Assembly (NCBI GenBank): GCA_900557165.1
Contig: USRS01000018.1
Span: 1 to 30,976, forward strand
Length of the DNA stretch: 30,976 nt
Reading direction: 5' to 3'
DNA from: an uncultured Clostridium sp.
GTDB taxonomy: Bacteria; Bacillota; Clostridia; Peptostreptococcales; Peptostreptococcaceae
Position numbers and translations under genes: made by a program. The notes under the pieces were generated by a model that saw nothing but the letters and a program-made list of their open reading frames with translations, was not told the DNA's origin and did no database searches. Positions within the stretch are counted from its first letter, which is position 1, and the number at the start of each line of letters is the position of its first letter. Positions 27,863 to 30,976 of the stretch are shown here, piece by piece.

Positions 27863-28978
27863 TTAATATAAAGATTTATATATGTTGTAAATAGTTTCTC
27901 TATCTAAAGGTATGTAAGCATTACCCATTAATCTACCTTGTTTAGTAAGTACATTATCAGTAAATAATTCTAAATCTTCTTTTTTAGCACCATATCCTTG
28001 TAGAGATTTTTTTGGAAGGATTTTAAACAATAGTTTTTCCATTTCTTCAAATACTTCTTTTTCAGAACAGTTAAGAATATCTGTTAGTATATTGTTAAGT
28101 TTTTGAATTTTTCCTTGAGGATTTAATTTTTCATAAGTTTTAAATACTTCAGTAAAGAAAACATAATTTGATTCACCATGAGGAACATGATAAATTGAAC
28201 TTAAAGGATAACTCATGGCATGAACAGCACCACAGCCAGCATTACCGAAGGCAATACCTGCATATGTACTAGCAATTAAGAAATCATTAAGATGATTATT
28301 TAATTCATTTTCTCCGTGAATTGCTATACTTTTAAATCCGTTTATAATCATTTTAATGGCTTCTATAGAATACATTTCAGTAAATACAGAAGATTTTGGA
28401 GATACAAAGGATTCAACAGCATGAACAAGTGCATCTATGGAACTAGCTGCAAAAACTTTAAATGGTAATACTGTTAGTAATTCGGGTATTAAAACAGCAG
28501 AATCTGCTAAAATTTCATCGTGTGCAAGACCTAGTTTACTATCTATGGAACTTAGATGAAGTACAGAAATATTAGTAACCTCACTGCCTGTACCACAAGT
28601 AGTAGGAATAAGAATTAGATCTTTATTTTTCTTTGGAGGAAACTTCTTTTCAAATAAATCACAAACAGGTGTCAATTTTTCTAAAGCAAAAAGTTTGGCT
28701 ACATCTAAAATACTTCCTCCACCAATACCGATAACTCTTTTATAATCAATATCTTTAACTTGGTTATAAATTTTCTCCACCATAATATTGCTGGGTTCAC
28801 CAGAACCAAAATCTCTTCTATAAATGACTGTTGGGCTATTTACATGTTTTTCAAAAAAAGGTTTGTAAATATATTCATTAGTTATTATTAAATCATTTTT
28901 ATTTATATTAAATGTTGAACAAAATTCTTTGCAGTCGTCGAAAGTAAAAATTTCTGGAGATAATTTAAAATTTTTCAT
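27863..28978 (-). CDS. 4hbD: 4-hydroxybutyrate dehydrogenase, iron-type
   Basis: This NAD-dependent dehydrogenase interconverts succinate semialdehyde and 4-hydroxybutyrate in succinate or 4-aminobutyrate fermentation. The 371-residue protein belongs to the iron-containing alcohol dehydrogenase family: GGGS (86-89) and D92 bind the cofactor, PTTCGTGSEVTN (125-136), and the metal ligands D182, H186, H253 and H267. It resembles the Clostridium kluyveri enzyme along its whole length (ITNEYIY, GEPSNIMV, YAGIAFGNAGCGAVHAMSYPL, YHVPHGESNYVFFTEVFK). None of the usual partner genes (sucD, cat1, abfD) is in the window. AAGGAAT lies before the ATG. It is convergent with the cob operon. Confidence 0.9.
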   Translation of the reverse strand: MKNFKLSPEIFTFDDCKEFCSTFNINKNDLIITNEYIYKPFFEKHVNSPTVIYRRDFGSGEPSNIMVEKIYNQVKDIDYKRVIGIGGGSILDVAKLFALEKLTPVCDLFEKKFPPKKNKDLILIPTTCGTGSEVTNISVLHLSSIDSKLGLAHDEILADSAVLIPELLTVLPFKVFAASSIDALVHAVESFVSPKSSVFTEMYSIEAIKMIINGFKSIAIHGENELNNHLNDFLIASTYAGIAFGNAGCGAVHAMSYPLSSIYHVPHGESNYVFFTEVFKTYEKLNPQGKIQKLNNILTDILNCSEKEVFEEMEKLLFKILPKKSLQGYGAKKEDLELFTDNVLTKQGRLMGNAYIPLDRETIYNIYKSLY

Positions 28979-29184
28979 AGCTATTCCTTTCTATTATTTT
29001 ATATTTTTGATTTTAGTATTATATAGCCTAATTATATCATAATATATGTTATGCAATTATTTGTAACAAATAAAAGGTTAAAAAATAATTGGAAATTATT
29101 TACAGTGAGAAAAATATGTATATCATTCAAAATAAATATAAAATATAAATCCTATGAAAAAGATAAATAATATGAATTTAATTT

Positions 29185-29363
29185 ATAGAGAGCCGAGAAT
29201 GGTGGAAGCTTGGTATGAGAATTTATATGAATAGAACTTTGGAGGATACTATTTGAAAATAATAAGTATGATAGTAGGTAATCTTGCCTTAAAAGACAGA
29301 GTGGACAAATCAGAGTGGTATCGAGGATATTCGCCTCTTAGTATTTTACTAAGAGGCTTTTTT
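29185..29363 (+). ncRNA. T-box leader, probable arginine specificity
   Basis: Stem I begins near 29185 (AGAGAGCC) and carries the GGTGGAAGC-type distal loop. The specifier reads AGA, an arginine codon, at 29233-29235 just before A-CTTTGGAG. The T-box motif is AGAGTGGTATCGAGG (29312-29326), close to the usual AGGGTGGNACCGCG with several substitutions. In the antiterminator AGAG (29312-29315) pairs with CTCT (29335-29338), and CGA with TCG; this excludes the 11-bp terminator stem that follows. The downstream genes are arginine biosynthetic remnants, which supports the codon choice. Uncharged tRNA-Arg would favour readthrough. Confidence 0.85.
29333..29363 (+). terminator. T-box leader terminator
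   Basis: A perfect 11-bp stem (GCCTCTTAGTA with its complement, loop TTT) runs into TTTTTT. The 5' arm shares CTCT with the antiterminator, so the two folds are exclusive. Confidence 0.9.
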
Positions 29364-29368
29364 AATTT

Positions 29369-29390
29369 GAGCAACGTACGAAGTTGTTGG
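29369..29390. repeat. Short hairpin-forming motif, copy 2
   Basis: GAGCAACG-TACGAAGT-TGTTGG is a near copy of the motif at 34-56, with the outer CAAC/GTTG pairing kept and inner bases changed. It lies between the T-box terminator and the argC remnant, so it is transcribed only when the leader is read through. Confidence 0.45.
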
Positions 29391-29458
29391 AGAGATGAAT
29401 TGTATCGTACATGCAGTGGATTAAGCGAATTGAATTTTATTAAAAAGGGGGATGGAAT

Positions 29459-29521
29459 ATGGAAAAAATGAAAGTTGGAATAATTGGAGCTACAGGATAT
29501 GTGGGAAAAATAAAAAAGTAA
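29459..29521 (+). pseudogene. argC: argC 5' remnant (N-acetyl-gamma-glutamyl-phosphate reductase)
   Basis: After a GGGGG ribosome binding site, an ATG begins MEKMKVGIIGATGYVG, the NAD(P)-binding start of ArgC. After GYVGK the frame enters IKK and stops. About 330 residues of a normal ArgC are missing. The DNA continues into argB sequence in another frame, so this is a deletion remnant and not a working reductase. Confidence 0.88.
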
Positions 29522-29793
29522 ATTCGAATGTGATAAATGATTGCTTGAAAAATGGATATATATCTGTAATAGCGACTGTGGGAGTAGATGAGGAAGGCCA
29601 TTCCTATAATGTGAATGGTGATTTAGCTGCATCAGCCATAGCAAAGGAATTAAAAGCTGAAAAATTAATACTTTTGACAGATGTTCCTGGATTGTTAAAA
29701 GAACCTAGTATTGATGAAAGTTTAATTTCAGAAATAAAAAAAGAAGAAATATACACTTTATTTGAAGATGGAACTATTTCTGGGGGAATAATA
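29504..29793 (+). pseudogene. argB: argB 3' remnant (acetylglutamate kinase)
   Basis: From IKKVNSNVINDCLKNG onwards the sequence is the C-terminal half of acetylglutamate kinase: VIATVGVDEEGHSYNVNGD, KLILLTDVPGLLKEP, SLISEIKKEEI and the final EDGTISGGII. The N-terminal half, with the ATP and acetylglutamate sites, is missing, as are the last 35 or so residues after ISGG. The argC start codon is out of frame with it by one base, in a run of six A residues. The frame runs directly into argD. Confidence 0.88.
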
Positions 29794-30870
29794 ATGTTAG
29801 ATAGTGCACAAAAAGCAAAGGAAAAATGGTATAAATATTTTATGAATACTTATGCTCAAACACCTATAGTAATAGATAGTGGTCAAGGTTCTACAGTAGT
29901 AGATTTAGATGGAAAAAATATATTGATTTTACAAGTGGATATGGAGCATTATCCTTAGGATATAATCATCCTAAGTTAGTTGAAGCTTTGCAAAAACAAA
30001 CTTCTAAAATAACTCATACATCAAACTTGTTTTTTTCACAAGTTATGATTGATGCAGGAGAAAAATTAATCAAAGCTAGTAAAATGGATAAGATATTTTT
30101 TATAAATTCTGGTTAAGAAGCTGTAGAGCTTGATATAAAAATTGCTAGAAAATATAGTTCACAAAAATACAGACAACATAGATGAACTATTTTAAGTTTG
30201 AAAAACTCATTTCATGGAAGAATAATGATGGCTTTGATGGCAACTGGTGTATATAAATATCATAAATATTTTTATCCATTGCTAGAATGTTTTAAGTATA
30301 CAGAAAAAAATGATATAGAGGATTTTAAAAAAGCTATTAATGATGAAAGTATATGTGCTATTTTAATGGAAACTACTCAAGGTGAAGGTGGAGTTTACGT
30401 ATTAGAAGAAGATTATTTGCATATAATCATTATGATTTACATCCAGATATAGTAACCATAGCTAAAGGAATAGGTGCAGGAATTTCTGTAAGTGGAGTTT
30501 TAACTAATGAAAAAACAAGTGAGGTATTAAGTCCAGGTGATCATGGTTCAACTTTTGGAGGCAATATATTGGCTATGACAGCTGCATCAGTTGTGATTGA
30601 TGAATTAGAATCACCAGGATTTTATGAAGAAGTTGAAGCTAAAGGAAAATATATAAAAGACTATATTAAAAATTTAAACAGTGATAAAGTAGTAGAAGTA
30701 AGAGGAAAAGGTCTTATGATAGGCATTGAATTAAATATAAATGCACATGAGATAATAGATAAATGTGTTGAAGATGGTGTGTTATTTATAAAAATTGGTG
30801 ATCATGTCATAAGAATGTTGCGCCTTTAGTAATTACTTATGATGAAATAAATAAAAGTTTAAAAATTTAA
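29794..30870 (+). pseudogene. argD: argD, disrupted (acetylornithine aminotransferase)
   Basis: The probable start is ATG at 29794 (MLDSAQKAKEKWYKYFMNTY). The coding sequence is broken in at least five places. A one-base loss in the A-run near 29912-29917 shifts GKKYIDFTSGYG out of frame. In-frame stops are TAA at 30114-30116 (within NSG-EAVE) and TGA at 30183-30185. A deletion near 30415 removes about 25 residues including the DEVQTG cofactor-site segment. A one-base loss near 30823 shifts the tail (LPPLVITYDEIN), which otherwise ends at TAA 30868-30870. The cofactor lysine in TIAKGIGAG remains. It is a clear pseudogene. Confidence 0.92.
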
Positions 30871-30926
30871 AAAAATATTTATAAAATATATCAAAGAAAA
30901 TTATAGAGTTGTAAAAGATAATAAAG

Positions 30927-30973
30927 TGGACCCTTTGTCAAGGACACTAGAAAAAAAGGGTGGCTAAGCCGCC
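30927..30973 (+). mobile_element. Possible insertion-sequence end at the window edge
   Basis: TGGACCCTTTGTCAAGGACA (30927-30946) and GGTGGC-TAA-GCCGCC (30959-30973) are much richer in G and C than anything nearby. A TGGAC start and an inverted repeat are reminiscent of IS3-family ends, but the element runs off the window and no transposase is visible. Confidence 0.3.
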
Positions 30974-30976
30974 ATT

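Noticed and set aside
29253..29471. A 72-codon forward frame before argC
   Set aside because: It translates the T-box leader, including the terminator stem; the RNA structure explains the sequence.
29249..29644. A 131-codon reverse-strand frame across the T-box and arg remnants
   Set aside because: It lies opposite the T-box and argB remnant, and its composition resembles the complement of coding DNA.
30951..30973. A second T-box motif (AGGGTGG) at the right edge
   Set aside because: The bases after AGGGTGG are CTAAGCC, not NACCGCG, and no stem I or specifier is visible upstream.

Overview
The window is strongly AT-rich, with AT-biased codons, AGGAGG-type ribosome binding sites, short intergenic gaps and U-tailed hairpin terminators. 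It encodes a Gram-positive lipoprotein resembling the spore-germination factor GerS, a split transketolase, an F-type ATP synthase with a sodium-type c subunit, and 4-hydroxybutyrate dehydrogenase. Together with the gene order glpX-rho-rpmE-tdk-DUF1385-prmC-prfA-ZIP-ywlC-rpiB-upp-atp-acpS-gerS-ndoAI-ndoA, this points to an anaerobic spore-forming member of the Clostridia, most likely Peptostreptococcaceae (Clostridioides relatives). The species assignment is inference.

Layout. 1-8946 holds housekeeping genes for gluconeogenesis (glpX), transcription termination (rho), ribosome (rpmE), thymidine salvage (tdk), translation termination (prmC, prfA), metal uptake (ZIP) and tRNA t6A synthesis (ywlC). 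9205-10302 is rpiB-upp. 10402-17288 is a complete ATP synthase operon (atpZ, atpI, B, E, F, H, A, G, D, C). 17450-19448 carries acpS, a GerS-like lipoprotein gene and the NdoAI/NdoA (EndoA) antitoxin-toxin pair. 19603-21355 is transketolase split into N- and C-terminal subunits. 21494-24598 contains a membrane-anchored protein, 5-formyltetrahydrofolate cyclo-ligase, a CtpA-type protease and two small unrecognised proteins. 24817-27823 is a cobTUSC operon for the nucleotide-loop end of cobalamin synthesis. 27863-28978 is a reverse-strand 4-hydroxybutyrate dehydrogenase. 29185-30870 is an arginine T-box leader followed by a decayed argC-argB-argD operon. The last 50 bases look like the edge of a different element, possibly an insertion sequence.

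How the genes work together. The ATP synthase is the centrepiece. Its c subunit carries the Gln/Glu-Ser-Thr sodium ligands, and its epsilon subunit ends at the beta-sandwich and lacks the inhibitory C-terminal helices, which suits an enzyme that may often run as an ATP-driven sodium pump in a fermenter. The arginine operon has lost most of argC, all of argJ and much of argB, and argD is disrupted in several places, so this locus cannot make arginine although its arginine-sensing leader is still recognisable.

I found no CRISPR array, phage, tRNA or rRNA gene, and no clearly new defence or biosynthetic system. The most interesting observations are the asparagine-rich, prion-like insertion in Rho, the truncated epsilon subunit, the GerS-like gene lacking its usual alanine racemase partner, and the decay path of the arginine operon.
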